Shown here in pieces: positions 55,547 to 63,854 of a DNA stretch of 64,000 nt. Position numbers and translations under genes: made by a program. Under the pieces are notes generated by a model, which was not told where the DNA came from, ran no database searches, and worked only from the letters and a program-made list of their open reading frames with translations. This DNA comes from Brevundimonas sp. UBA4609 (GTDB taxonomy: Bacteria; Pseudomonadota; Alphaproteobacteria; Caulobacterales; Caulobacteraceae): the NCBI GenBank assembly GCA_002386585.1, contig DGIZ01000019.1:11347-75346 (forward strand), read 5' to 3'. How positions within the stretch are numbered: the stretch's first letter is position 1; the number at the start of each line of letters is the position of its first letter.

Positions 55547-56305
55547 TCAAGCCGGGTCGCGAGCAGCGTGCGCAGGTGTAGCGGACAGGGCGGAGTCGCC
55601 GACCACAAAGGTGGCGCTTCTGGCGGAAGCGGCCGCCTGAAACAATCGCAGGCGCGCCAGTTCGGGATTGTCCTTCAACAGTCGAGCGGCGTTCGACAGC
55701 GCTCTCAGGCTGGCCTGTTCCGAGCGGGCGCGTTCCAGGGCCGCCTGGCCTTCGAGGCGCGATCGTTCGACGTCGGACATCAGGCGTCGCAATTCAGGCG
55801 GCAGGATCACGCCTGTCAGTACGATGTTGAGCACCTGCGTGGCGCCGACGGTTGGTCCCACGGCCGCCGTCAGGGCGGCGTCGAGCTCTGGATCCCGGGT
55901 CAGCAGTTGCTCCAGGGTGCGTTCAGCAGCCAGTCGGACCAGGGCGGTGGATGTCGCCAGTTGCAGGGCGGCGGCGGTTGGTTCACGCAGCGAGGCTTCC
56001 GCATCCTCGATCTGATGAAGCGCTGTGGCCTCCAGCCGGAGCGGCAGCCGGTCCGAAGTCACGACGTCGACCGGTCCGACCGACAGGTATTGCGGCGTCA
56101 TTTCTATGCGCGCGATGAAGGTTCGGCTTGAGCGCCACAGGCGGTGCCTGCCCGGTCCCAGAATTCTTTCAAACCCGCCGTCCAGATAGACGCCGGCGCG
56201 TTGCCAGTCCGGCACGACGACGGTCATTCTGAATCTGAACGCCAAGGCGACGCCGACGACGACGAGGGCCAGGAGCGCGAGGATGATGAGGACGGTCGGC
56301 GACAT
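55547..56305 (-). CDS. SPFH/band 7 domain protein
   Basis: A 252-residue protein with one N-terminal helix (MSPTVLIILALLALVVVGVA) and an SPFH domain. 'VVPDWQRAGVYLDGGFERILGPGRHRLW' is typical of slipins, and 'VLNIVLTGVILPPELRRLMSDVERSRLEGQAALERARSE' ends in a coiled coil. Such proteins scaffold membrane microdomains. ATG 56305 has GAGGG upstream; the extended frame to 56515 is unsupported and only reads the T-arm-like DNA. Confidence 0.87.
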   Translation of the reverse strand: MSPTVLIILALLALVVVGVALAFRFRMTVVVPDWQRAGVYLDGGFERILGPGRHRLWRSSRTFIARIEMTPQYLSVGPVDVVTSDRLPLRLEATALHQIEDAEASLREPTAAALQLATSTALVRLAAERTLEQLLTRDPELDAALTAAVGPTVGATQVLNIVLTGVILPPELRRLMSDVERSRLEGQAALERARSEQASLRALSNAARLLKDNPELARLRLFQAAASARSATFVVGDSALSATPAHAARDPA

Positions 56306-56572
56306 GATAGGCCCTCGTGCTTGAAAATGGCGCCCTCGTGTCGCGACGGACAGGCGGGAGTCCGAAACCCGCAGGGCCTGTCCATGGCTCGCCTTTCGGC
56401 AGACGCGAGGGCGCCTGTTTGCAACCAGAAAGAAGATGACCGTTTGCGCGGCTGACCGCGTCCGTCTCCGAACGTCGCGCCGCTCGCTCGTCTTCGATGG
56501 GGAATCGAACCCCAACGACAGCCTATCAGTCCGGGGGCGGCCGTCGAGGTTCGATCAACAGATTTGCGTCCT
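56306..56572. other. Intergenic region with a tRNA T-arm-like hairpin
   Basis: Between the SPFH gene and ggt there are about 300 bases with no convincing gene. On the minus strand 56514-56498 reads TGGGG-TTCGATT-CCCCA, a perfect T-stem/T-loop mimic, but no acceptor stem, D-arm or CCA accompanies it. It may be a decayed tRNA fragment or chance. The rest is GC-rich without clear hairpins. Confidence 0.4.
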
Positions 56573-56614
56573 GGGGCCGATCAATAGGCCCCGATCAATA
56601 AGCCCCAATCAATA
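56573..56614. repeat. Three tandem 14-bp units at the ggt 3' end
   Basis: Units 56573-56586, 56587-56600 and 56601-56614 are variants of GGCCCCGATCAATA. The ggt stop codon (minus-strand TGA at 56611-56609) lies in the last unit, so the repeat runs over the end of the coding sequence. Confidence 0.85.
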
Positions 56615-58450
56615 GGCGAGGGCGTTGCCGTCTTTGCGCATTTCGGTGGCGGCGCCGTAGGTCCAGCGGCCCTGTTCGTTGATCTGCTTCATCACGTTCT
56701 GATAGCCGCCGAAACCGCCGTCGGGCGGGCCGAGGTCCCAGCCCATAGCCGTCAGCTGCTGCTTGGTGGCTTCGGGCACCCCGGATTCGAGGTGCAGCTT
56801 ACCGACGCCCTCGGCCGGTTGGCCGGTCGGTTCGGAGGAGCCGTAGTGCTGCCAGCGCGGGCTGTCGCCGGCCTCCTGCGGGTCGAGGCCGTAGTCGACC
56901 ATATTGATGATGATCTGGGCCTGGCCCTGCGGCTGCATCCCGCCGCCCATGACGCCATAGGCCAGCCACGGCTCTCCGTCCTTGCAGGCGAAGCCGGGAA
57001 TGATGGTGTGGAAGGGGCGTTTGCCGGGGGCGTAGACGTTCGGGTGGCCGTCGGTGAGGGAGAACAGCTCGCCGCGATTCTGGAACATGAAGCCCAGCGT
57101 CCGGCCGTCCGGGCCGTCCGGCGTCAGGCCGCCGCCCATGCCGCGATAGTTGGACTGGATCCAGCTGACCATCATCCCGTCGCTGTCGGCCACGCTGAAA
57201 TAGGTGGTGTCGCCCTGGGTCGGGGCGTCGCCGGGGAAGACGCGGTCCATGACGCGGTTGGGGTTGATCAGCTTGGCGCGCTCGGCGGCGTATGCCTTGG
57301 AGTTCAGCCAGGCGGTCGGGGCCTTGGCGAAGCGCTCGTCGGCGAAGTAGCGGGCGCGGTCCTCGAAGGCCAGACGCTTGGCCTCGGCCTGGATGTGGAT
57401 GGAGGCGGCGGACTGGAAGCCCATGGCCTTCAGGTCGAACTGTTCGCAGATGTTCAGGATCTGGTTGGTCGACAGCCCTTGCGTGTTCGGGCCCAGCGAA
57501 TAGACCTCGACCCCGCGATAGGTGGTCATCAGCGGCTCGACCCATTCGGTGCGGTGGGCGGCCAGATCGGCGCGGGTCATCCAGCCGCCGATGCGCTTGA
57601 AATAGCGCTCGATGTGGTCGGCGATCACCCCGTCGTAGAAGGCGTCGCGGCCCCCCTCCGCGATCAGGCGCAGGGTGCGGCCCAGGTCGGGGTTGGCGAA
57701 GACCTCGCCCGTCTTCGGCGTGCGGCCGCCGGTCAGCCAGACCTTCTTGCGGTTATCGTTCTCCTCGATCGTCGCGGCGCTCCGGTCGAAGTTGGCCATG
57801 CCGCGCTCAAGGTAATAGGCCACCACCTGCGGCACCGGCACGCCCTGTTCGCACAGTTCGGCGACGGGCAGCAGGACGTCCTTCCACGGCAGCTTGCCGT
57901 AGCGCTGGTGCGCGCTCCACCAGGCGTCGACCGTGCCGGGCACATTGACCGTCACCGCGCCGTAGCGGGGCAGGTAGCCGTCGGCTCCGGCCCTGGATCG
58001 CGCCGTTTCAAGCGACAGGCCGCGAGGGCTGTTTCCTGAACCGTTGAAGCCGACGACCTTCTTCTGAGCTGGGTCCCACATCAGGCAGAAGGCGTCGCCG
58101 CCGATGCCGTTGGCGGTCGGCTCGAGGAAGCCCAGGGCGGCGTTGATGGCGATGGCGGCGTCGATGGCCGAGCCGCCGCGCCGCAGGGTGTCCAGGCCGA
58201 TCATCGTCGCGGCCGGGTGGGCGGTGGCCGCGGCGCCGTTCGCGCCCCAGACAGTCGAACGGCCGACGAAGCGCGGCCCGGTGATGCGGTCGCCGATGCC
58301 GACGCCGGCGTAGGGATCGGGCGTGGGCGCAGGCTGGACGGAGGTTGCGGCAGGGGTCGGGGCGGCGGCGCTTTGCGTCTGCTGGGCGTTGGCGGCCCCC
58401 GCCATCAGGGCTCCGGCCGGCAGGGCGGACAGGAAGGTACGACGACGCAT
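56609..58450 (-). CDS. ggt: Gamma-glutamyltransferase family protein
   Basis: Protein of 613 residues. It begins MRRRTFLSALPAGALMAGAANA, a twin-arginine-like export signal, so it is probably periplasmic. The nucleophile is the first Thr of 'DAPTQGDTTYFSVAD', where the precursor should self-cleave. 'FFLEPTANGIGGDAFCLMWD'-type residues ('FLEPTANGIGGDAFCLMW') match the family. It moves or hydrolyses gamma-glutamyl groups of glutathione; cephalosporin acylases are relatives. The order of substrate preference is unknown. Confidence 0.92.
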   Translation of the reverse strand: MRRRTFLSALPAGALMAGAANAQQTQSAAAPTPAATSVQPAPTPDPYAGVGIGDRITGPRFVGRSTVWGANGAAATAHPAATMIGLDTLRRGGSAIDAAIAINAALGFLEPTANGIGGDAFCLMWDPAQKKVVGFNGSGNSPRGLSLETARSRAGADGYLPRYGAVTVNVPGTVDAWWSAHQRYGKLPWKDVLLPVAELCEQGVPVPQVVAYYLERGMANFDRSAATIEENDNRKKVWLTGGRTPKTGEVFANPDLGRTLRLIAEGGRDAFYDGVIADHIERYFKRIGGWMTRADLAAHRTEWVEPLMTTYRGVEVYSLGPNTQGLSTNQILNICEQFDLKAMGFQSAASIHIQAEAKRLAFEDRARYFADERFAKAPTAWLNSKAYAAERAKLINPNRVMDRVFPGDAPTQGDTTYFSVADSDGMMVSWIQSNYRGMGGGLTPDGPDGRTLGFMFQNRGELFSLTDGHPNVYAPGKRPFHTIIPGFACKDGEPWLAYGVMGGGMQPQGQAQIIINMVDYGLDPQEAGDSPRWQHYGSSEPTGQPAEGVGKLHLESGVPEATKQQLTAMGWDLGPPDGGFGGYQNVMKQINEQGRWTYGAATEMRKDGNALAY

Positions 58451-58536
58451 GATGATTTACTCCCCCTCAATCGAGGCGCGCATTGAGGCCGGAACGCGGG
58501 GAGGGCGCAAGCGCCGAAAAGCCGGACGGGCAAAGA

Positions 58537-58565
58537 AAAAGGGCCGCCCGAGGGGCGACCCTTTT
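58537..58565 (-). terminator. Intrinsic terminator after exbD
   Basis: On the minus strand AAAAGGGTCGCC pairs with GGCGGCCCTTTT (one G-U pair) around a 5-base loop, then T-rich TCTTTG follows. It lies 23 bases after the exbD stop. Confidence 0.8.
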
Positions 58566-58587
58566 CCGTATCCGGCTGAAGACCCGA

Positions 58588-59028
<441 letters not shown>

Positions 59029-59223
59029 TACGCCCTCGTCTCCATCAAGGCCCGCACCCTCCGGCGGACCACACTGAAAGTCTCGCTCGTCTCTTGGCGT
59101 CCTGAAGCGGGCTTGTAAAGCCGTCGAATGCGAGGAAATGACGCCGCCGGGGGAATAAGATTGCGAATTCGGCGCAAAGCCGCCTTGGCCGCGATCAATT
59201 CAGCCCCGGTTCAACCCCGGATT

Positions 59224-59838
59224 TCAGCCTCGGGCCAGTTTGAGGAATCGCTCGGCCAGCGCCGGGTCGTCCTTGAAGGCGCCGGTGAAGCGGGTGGTGA
59301 TGGTCGAGACGTGGCGGTGATGCACGCCACGCGTCGTCATGCACTGGTGCGCCGCATCGACCAGCACGGCCACGCCCCTGGGCTGCAGGTGCGATTCGAT
59401 GGCGTCGATGATGTCGTTGGTCAGGGTCTCCTGGTTCTGGAGACGACGGGCGAAGATCTCGACCACCCGCGCCAGCTTGGAGATGCCCACCACCTTCTCG
59501 CCCGGCAGATAGGCGACGTAGGCCTTGCCCAGGAAGGGGGCCAGGTGGTGCTCGCAGTGGCTCTCGACCTCGATGTCGCGCAGGATGACCATGTCGTCAT
59601 AGCCGGTCACGTCCTCGAAGGTGCGGCTCAGCTCCTTGCCCGCATCGGCGTCATAGCCGTCGAACCACTCGCCATAGGCGTCGACCACGCGCTTGGGCGT
59701 GTCCAGCAGGCCGGGGCGGTCGGGGTTGTCGCCGGCCCAGGCGATCAGGGTGCGCACGGCCTCCAGCGCCTGTTCGCGGCTGGGGCGCTTGGACGCCTCA
59801 TTGGCGACGAGGACGGGCTTGGCGGGGGTGCTGCTCAT
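59224..59838 (-). CDS. folE: GTP cyclohydrolase I
   Basis: Zinc enzyme of 204 residues that opens GTP to dihydroneopterin triphosphate, the first step of folate synthesis. 'LLDTPKRVVDAYGEWFDGY', 'DIEVESHCEHHLAPFLGKAYVAYLPG' (Cys and His zinc ligands), and 'QCMTTRGVHHRHVSTIT' are all diagnostic. It is divergent from cysS across 140 bases that include an AT-rich run near 59873-59889. Confidence 0.96.
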   Translation of the reverse strand: MSSTPAKPVLVANEASKRPSREQALEAVRTLIAWAGDNPDRPGLLDTPKRVVDAYGEWFDGYDADAGKELSRTFEDVTGYDDMVILRDIEVESHCEHHLAPFLGKAYVAYLPGEKVVGISKLARVVEIFARRLQNQETLTNDIIDAIESHLQPRGVAVLVDAAHQCMTTRGVHHRHVSTITTRFTGAFKDDPALAERFLKLARG

Positions 59839-59978
59839 GAAACGATCCGGCGGCGGCGAGAGCGCCTGTTCAGAATACTATTATATATGGACTTGGGCGC
59901 GCGGCCCTGACTGTCTATCAGGCCGCTATATGGGACACCTCGTCCGTCCCGCAAGAAAACTCGCAAAAGACCTGACCC

Positions 59979-61385
59979 ATGGCCCTGCACATCCACGACA
60001 CCCTGCGCCGTGAAAAGCGCCTGTTCGCGCCGCGTGATCCGAACCGGGTGAGCCTCTATGTCTGCGGCCCGACGGTCTATGACTACGCCCATATCGGCAA
60101 CGCGCGTCCGCCGGTGGTGTTCGACGTGCTGGTGCGCCTGCTGCGTCGCACCTACGGCGCCGACAAGGTGATCTACGCCCGCAACGTCACCGACGTGGAC
60201 GACAAGATCAACGCCAAGGCCGCTAGGGAAGGCGTCGCCATCGGCGAGATCACGGCCCGCTATGAAGCCGCCTATCTGGCCGACATGGGCCTGTTGAACG
60301 TCTCGCCGCCCGACATCGCCCCGCACGTCACCGACTACATCGAGGCGATCACCAAACAGATTCAGGCCATCATCGATTCCGGCTGCGCCTATGCCGCCGA
60401 GGGCCATGTGCTGTTCGACGTGTCGTCCTATCCGTCCTACGGCGCGCTGTCGGGGCGCAATCTGGACGACATGATCGCGGGCGCCCGCGTCGAGGTCGCC
60501 CCTTACAAGAAGAACCCGCACGATTTCGTACTGTGGAAGCCGTCCAAGGCGGACGAGCCGTCCTGGCCCTCGCCGTGGGGCGAAGGGCGTCCCGGCTGGC
60601 ATATCGAATGCTCGGCCATGATCGAGGAAACGCTGGGCCTGCCCATCGACATCCACGGCGGCGGCATCGACCTGGTTTTCCCGCACCACGAGAACGAGAT
60701 CGCGCAAGGCGTCTGCGCCCACGGCCACGCCCATGGCGATGAGGCGCATGACGAATACGCCCGCTACTGGATGCACAACGGCTTCCTGACCGTGGACGCC
60801 GAGAAGATGTCCAAGTCGATCGGCAACGTCCTGCTGCTGCACGATCTGGTGCAGGCCATGCCGGGCGAAGTGGTGCGCTGGGCCCTGCTGAGCGCCCACT
60901 ACCGGCAGCCGCTGGACTGGAACCAGACCCTGCTGGAGCAGAGCCGCAAGAACCTGGACCGCCTCTACGGCGCCCTGCACCGCGCGGCCGGGGTCGAGGC
61001 GGCGGACGTCGAGCCGCCGGTGGAGTTCATGAAGTCCATCGAGGACGACCTGAACACGCCGGGCGCCATGGCGGCCCTGTTCGCCCTGTCCAGCGACATC
61101 GAGCGCGGCATGACGGCGGGCGACGAAGCCGCGGTGGCCGAGGCCAAGGGGCGGCTGATCGCCGCGGCCTCGATCCTGGGCGTGCTGCAGGCCAACCCGG
61201 CCGAGTGGTTCTCGGGCGTCGACGAAGGGCTGAAGGCCGAGGTCGAGGGCTTGCTGGAGCAACGCGCCGCCGCCCGCACGGCCAAGAACTGGGCCGAGGC
61301 CGACCGCATCCGCGACCGGCTGAACGAGCTGAACGTCGTCGTCATGGACGGCCCGCAAGGCGCGACCTGGCGCATGAAAGGGTGA
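59979..61385 (+). CDS. cysS: Cysteinyl-tRNA synthetase
   Basis: Class I synthetase of 468 residues charging tRNA-Cys. 'VSLYVCGPTVYDYAHIGNARPPVVFDV' holds the HIGN motif and a zinc Cys, 'GWHIECSAMIEETLGLPIDIHGGG' the second zinc Cys and family signature, and 'DAEKMSKSIGNVLLL' the KMSKS loop. The gene ends just before repeat element C. The tRNA-Cys-like cloverleaf is 1.6 kb further on. Confidence 0.98.
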   Translation: MALHIHDTLRREKRLFAPRDPNRVSLYVCGPTVYDYAHIGNARPPVVFDVLVRLLRRTYGADKVIYARNVTDVDDKINAKAAREGVAIGEITARYEAAYLADMGLLNVSPPDIAPHVTDYIEAITKQIQAIIDSGCAYAAEGHVLFDVSSYPSYGALSGRNLDDMIAGARVEVAPYKKNPHDFVLWKPSKADEPSWPSPWGEGRPGWHIECSAMIEETLGLPIDIHGGGIDLVFPHHENEIAQGVCAHGHAHGDEAHDEYARYWMHNGFLTVDAEKMSKSIGNVLLLHDLVQAMPGEVVRWALLSAHYRQPLDWNQTLLEQSRKNLDRLYGALHRAAGVEAADVEPPVEFMKSIEDDLNTPGAMAALFALSSDIERGMTAGDEAAVAEAKGRLIAAASILGVLQANPAEWFSGVDEGLKAEVEGLLEQRAAARTAKNWAEADRIRDRLNELNVVVMDGPQGATWRMKG

Positions 61386-61387
61386 TC

Positions 61388-61535
61388 TTCCTTCTCCCCT
61401 TGTGGGAGAAGGTGGCAGGCGGAGCCTGACGGATGAGGGGTTGCGGGACGTTAGCCTTGCCACCCTTCATCCGATTTCGGAGAGACCCCTCATCCGACCC
61501 TGACGGGCCACCTTCTCCCACAAGGGGAGAAGGAA
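61388..61535. repeat. Paired palindromic repeat element C
   Basis: Perfect 28-bp outer arms at 61388-61415 and 61508-61535, each with CCTTCTCCCCTTGTGGGAGAAGG. The left inner hairpin is CAGGC-GGA-GCCTG (61416-61428); on the right it is reduced to CCC-TGAC-GGG (61498-61507). It lies exactly between convergent cysS and the lytic transglycosylase and could end both transcripts. Confidence 0.95.
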
Positions 61536-61539
61536 GCGG

Positions 61540-62832
61540 TCAGCGCGCCCGCCTGATCAGCTCATCCGCCAGCACGTCCGTCAGATAGCCGTCGGCCGTG
61601 CGCCCGTTCGCCTGTTGCCAGCGGCGCAGGGCGGCGCGGGTGTTGGCGCCGATGACGCCGTCGACCCCTTGCGTGTCGAAGCCCATGCGGGTCAGGGCCT
61701 GCTGGGCGCCGACGCGCTGATCCCGCGTCAGGGGGCCGTCGTTGGGCCAGGAGGCCTTCAGCGCCGGCTTGCCCGCCACGCCGTCGGCGATCATGCCGAT
61801 GGCGAGCGCATAGCTGACCGAGTTGTTGTAGCGGCGGATGACGTAGTGGTTGGGCAGGGCCAGGAAGGCCGGCCCCTTGGCGCCCTGCGGCAGCAGGATG
61901 GCCGCGCCCTCGGCCGCCTCGGCGCTGTTGGGGGACGAACCGTCGGCCAGGCGCACGCCGCGCGCGACCCAATAGGCCCAGGGGTGCTTCGGCCCCTCCG
62001 CTTCGGCGTAGTCGAAGTTGGAGGGCAGGGTGACTTCATAGGCCCAGCCCTGACCGCGCTTCCAGCCCGCCTGGGCCAGCAGATTCGCGGCCGAAGCCAG
62101 GGCGTCGGCGTCCGAGCCCCAGATGTCGACCTTGCCGTCGCCGTTCTGATCGACGCCCAGCTTCAGATAGTTGTCCGGCATGAACTGGGTCTGGCCCATG
62201 GCACCGGCCCAACTGCCCTTAAGCCCTGCGCGGTCGCGCTTGCCCGTGACCACGATGTCGAGGGCGTACTTCAGCTGCTCCTCGGCCCAGGCGCGGCGGC
62301 GGCCGTCATAGGCCAGGGTCGCCAGGGAGCGGATGACGTCGAAATCGCCCTGAACCTGGCCGAAGGCGCTTTCCTGGGCCCAGACGCCCAGCAGGATCTC
62401 GGTCGGCACGCCGTATTTCTGGGTCACGTCCCACGGCACGCGGTCGACGCGCTGGCGGGCCATGGCGATTCGCGCCGGGGTGGTGGCGTTCTGGATGTAG
62501 ACCCCGGCGGGGCGCGAGAATTCGGGCTGGTTGCGGTCCAGGCGCACGACGCTGGGGTTGGGCGTCACGCTCTCCAGTTCGCGGGCGTAGTCCCATTTGC
62601 GGGCGCCGCCGTGGCGCTCCAGGAAGCTCTGCTTCCAGGCGTCGAAGCTGGCGTGGTCATAGGCGTCGCTGAGATCCGTCTGGGCGGGCGGAGGCGCGGG
62701 GACGGGCGTGGCGGGCGCTGGCTCGACCACGGGCGGCGGCGCAGGCTGAGGCTGCGGCGGCGTGGGAACCATGGGGGTGCAGGCGGCGACCGACCCCAGC
62801 AACAGAAGGCGATAAGCGATACGCATAAACAT
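61540..62832 (-). CDS. MltB-type lytic murein transglycosylase lipoprotein
   Basis: A 430-residue protein with a lipoprotein signal (MFMRIAYRLLLLGSVAAC, Cys18) and a proline-rich linker. The SLT_2 (MltB) domain has the catalytic Glu in 'ILLGVWAQESAFGQVQGDFDVI' and 'GSWAGAMGQTQFMPDNYL'. A C-terminal peptidoglycan-binding domain (about 360-428, 'GPLTRDQRVGAQQALTRMGFDTQGVDGVIG') follows. It cleaves glycan strands to anhydro-muropeptides. An ATG at 62826 is an equally possible start. Confidence 0.93.
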   Translation of the reverse strand: MFMRIAYRLLLLGSVAACTPMVPTPPQPQPAPPPVVEPAPATPVPAPPPAQTDLSDAYDHASFDAWKQSFLERHGGARKWDYARELESVTPNPSVVRLDRNQPEFSRPAGVYIQNATTPARIAMARQRVDRVPWDVTQKYGVPTEILLGVWAQESAFGQVQGDFDVIRSLATLAYDGRRRAWAEEQLKYALDIVVTGKRDRAGLKGSWAGAMGQTQFMPDNYLKLGVDQNGDGKVDIWGSDADALASAANLLAQAGWKRGQGWAYEVTLPSNFDYAEAEGPKHPWAYWVARGVRLADGSSPNSAEAAEGAAILLPQGAKGPAFLALPNHYVIRRYNNSVSYALAIGMIADGVAGKPALKASWPNDGPLTRDQRVGAQQALTRMGFDTQGVDGVIGANTRAALRRWQQANGRTADGYLTDVLADELIRRAR

Positions 62833-62977
62833 AGGCTAACGCCCCCGAATTCCACGACCAATCACAAGCGCGCGAAGGCTCGATCAGTTTCCGTGATAAG
62901 GATGAAGGTGCCGTTAACCCTTTTCGGCAGTAGGCGGTTAAGGGGCGATAATTTACATTGCGCCGTTCCCTGAGCAC

Positions 62978-63054
62978 GGCCTGGTGGCGGAGGGGCGACG
63001 CGTCGGACGTGCATGTCCGAAGACCCTCCGTTCGACTCGGAGGCCAGGCCTCCA
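62978..63054 (+). tRNA. tRNA-Cys(GCA)-like cloverleaf, non-canonical
   Basis: The 77 bases fold as a cloverleaf: acceptor GGCCTGG with CCAGGCC (7 bp), T8-G9, D-arm GCG-GAGGGGCGA-CGC with A14, GG and A21 in place, anticodon stem TCGGA with TCCGA, and T-arm CCTCCG-TTCGACT-CGGAGG. The end is T73 followed by encoded CCA. U73, GCA within the loop and the TTCGACT T-loop match tRNA-Cys. Irregularities are an 8-base anticodon loop (CGTGCATG) and a 6-bp T-stem. It may be a decayed copy, a tRNA-mimic or an unusual gene. It lies in the leader of rpmJ. Confidence 0.45.
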
Positions 63055-63183
63055 GCGGATTCCCCGCGCGGAATGTTGACGAAAGGCCATGGCCTCTCTA
63101 TACGACCGCCTCCGCCGCAGGTTCGCCCGCGGCTCTTTTGTTTTACCCGCCCTCACGGGCCTCCAAATCCGGGACGTCCGACC

Positions 63184-63309
63184 ATGAAGGTCCGTAGCTC
63201 GCTGAAGTCGCTGAAGGGTCGCCACCGCGACTGCAAGATCGTTCGCCGCAAGGGCGTTCTGTACGTCATCAACAAGACCGACCCGCGCTTCAAGGCCAAG
63301 CAAGGCTGA
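63184..63309 (+). CDS. rpmJ: 50S ribosomal protein L36 (zinc-free type)
   Basis: A 41-residue ribosomal protein, [22 protein letters not shown], with one Cys left of the four zinc ligands of the C+ type, so it is the zinc-independent (YkgO-like) form. This is the usual alphaproteobacterial form. The gene has a long leader containing the cloverleaf at 62978-63054 and a GCCC-TCAC-GGGC hairpin just before the start. A strong terminator follows at 63389. Confidence 0.95.
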   Translation: MKVRSSLKSLKGRHRDCKIVRRKGVLYVINKTDPRFKAKQG

Positions 63310-63388
63310 TCAGGCGCGCCCGGCGCGCCCTGCCTCTTGCAGGCGAGGCGCGCGCCGACCGTCGGTGGATGGGATGACTATCCACAGG

Positions 63389-63414
63389 GCCGCGGGCGTT
63401 GTCCGCGGCTTTTT
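63389..63414 (+). terminator. Intrinsic terminator after rpmJ
   Basis: GCCGCGG pairs with CCGCGGC around a 7-base loop, followed immediately by TTTTT. It is a textbook rho-independent terminator 79 bases after the rpmJ stop. Confidence 0.92.
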
Positions 63415-63467
63415 CGCGTCCGGCGTTGAGCGCAGGCTCGCGCCTGACTAGTGATTCTTTTTTAGTC

Positions 63468-63542
63468 GCCCTAACGGCCTTCGGCCTGCTTGAGGGCGTG
63501 GTTCTTTCCTGCCCTGACGGCCGTCCGGCCTGATTGAGGGCG
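63468..63542. repeat. Two direct hairpin units upstream of gapR
   Basis: Units at 63468-63498 (GCCCTAACGGCCTTCGGCCT...GAGGGCG) and 63511-63542 (GCCCTGACGGCCGTCCGGCC...GAGGGCG) share their outer GCCCT/AGGGC stem and inner GGCC/GGCC stem, and differ in the loops. They lie 30-100 bases before the gapR start, in its leader. A T6 run at 63458-63463 precedes the first unit. Confidence 0.8.
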
Positions 63543-63571
63543 CAGCCTGATTTGAGTTCTGGAGTTCAGTC

Positions 63572-63844
63572 ATGGACGACGCTTCCTTCGACGCCAGCCC
63601 CGACGTCCTGACCGCCACGGCCCAGGGCCGCCTGCGCTCCATCATCGAACGCCTGGAGCGCCTCGAAGAGGACAAGCAGGCGGTGATGGCCGACATGAAG
63701 GAGGTCTTCGCCGAGGCCAAGGGCGAAGGCTATGACGTCAAGGTGCTGCGCAAGGTCATCCGCATTCGCAAGCAGGACAAGGCCAAGCGCCAGGAGGAGG
63801 AGGCGATTCTCGACCTCTATCTCTCGGCCCTCGGCGAGGTCTGA
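63572..63844 (+). CDS. gapR: GapR, DUF2312 nucleoid-associated protein
   Basis: A 90-residue helical protein with the GapR/DUF2312 pattern: 'GRLRSIIERLERLEEDKQAVMADMKEVFAEAKGEGYDVKVLRKVIRIRKQDKAKRQEEEAILDLYL' region. GapR tetramers encircle overtwisted DNA ahead of polymerases and aid topoisomerases in Caulobacter; its length and the basic 'KVLRKVIRIRKQDKAKRQEE' stretch fit. Expected to be essential or nearly so. The leader has two hairpin units. Confidence 0.95.
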   Translation: MDDASFDASPDVLTATAQGRLRSIIERLERLEEDKQAVMADMKEVFAEAKGEGYDVKVLRKVIRIRKQDKAKRQEEEAILDLYLSALGEV

Positions 63845-63854
63845 GGCGGCCGGC

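Noticed and set aside
56480-56520. tRNA or tmRNA gene upstream of the SPFH gene
   Set aside because: Only the T-arm is convincing; no acceptor stem, D-arm, anticodon arm or CCA could be fitted on either strand, and no tag-peptide frame was found.
62905-62940. CtrA-box-like TTAA repeats upstream of the cloverleaf
   Set aside because: GTTAACC and GGTTAAG are present, but their spacing does not fit TTAA-N7-TTAA.
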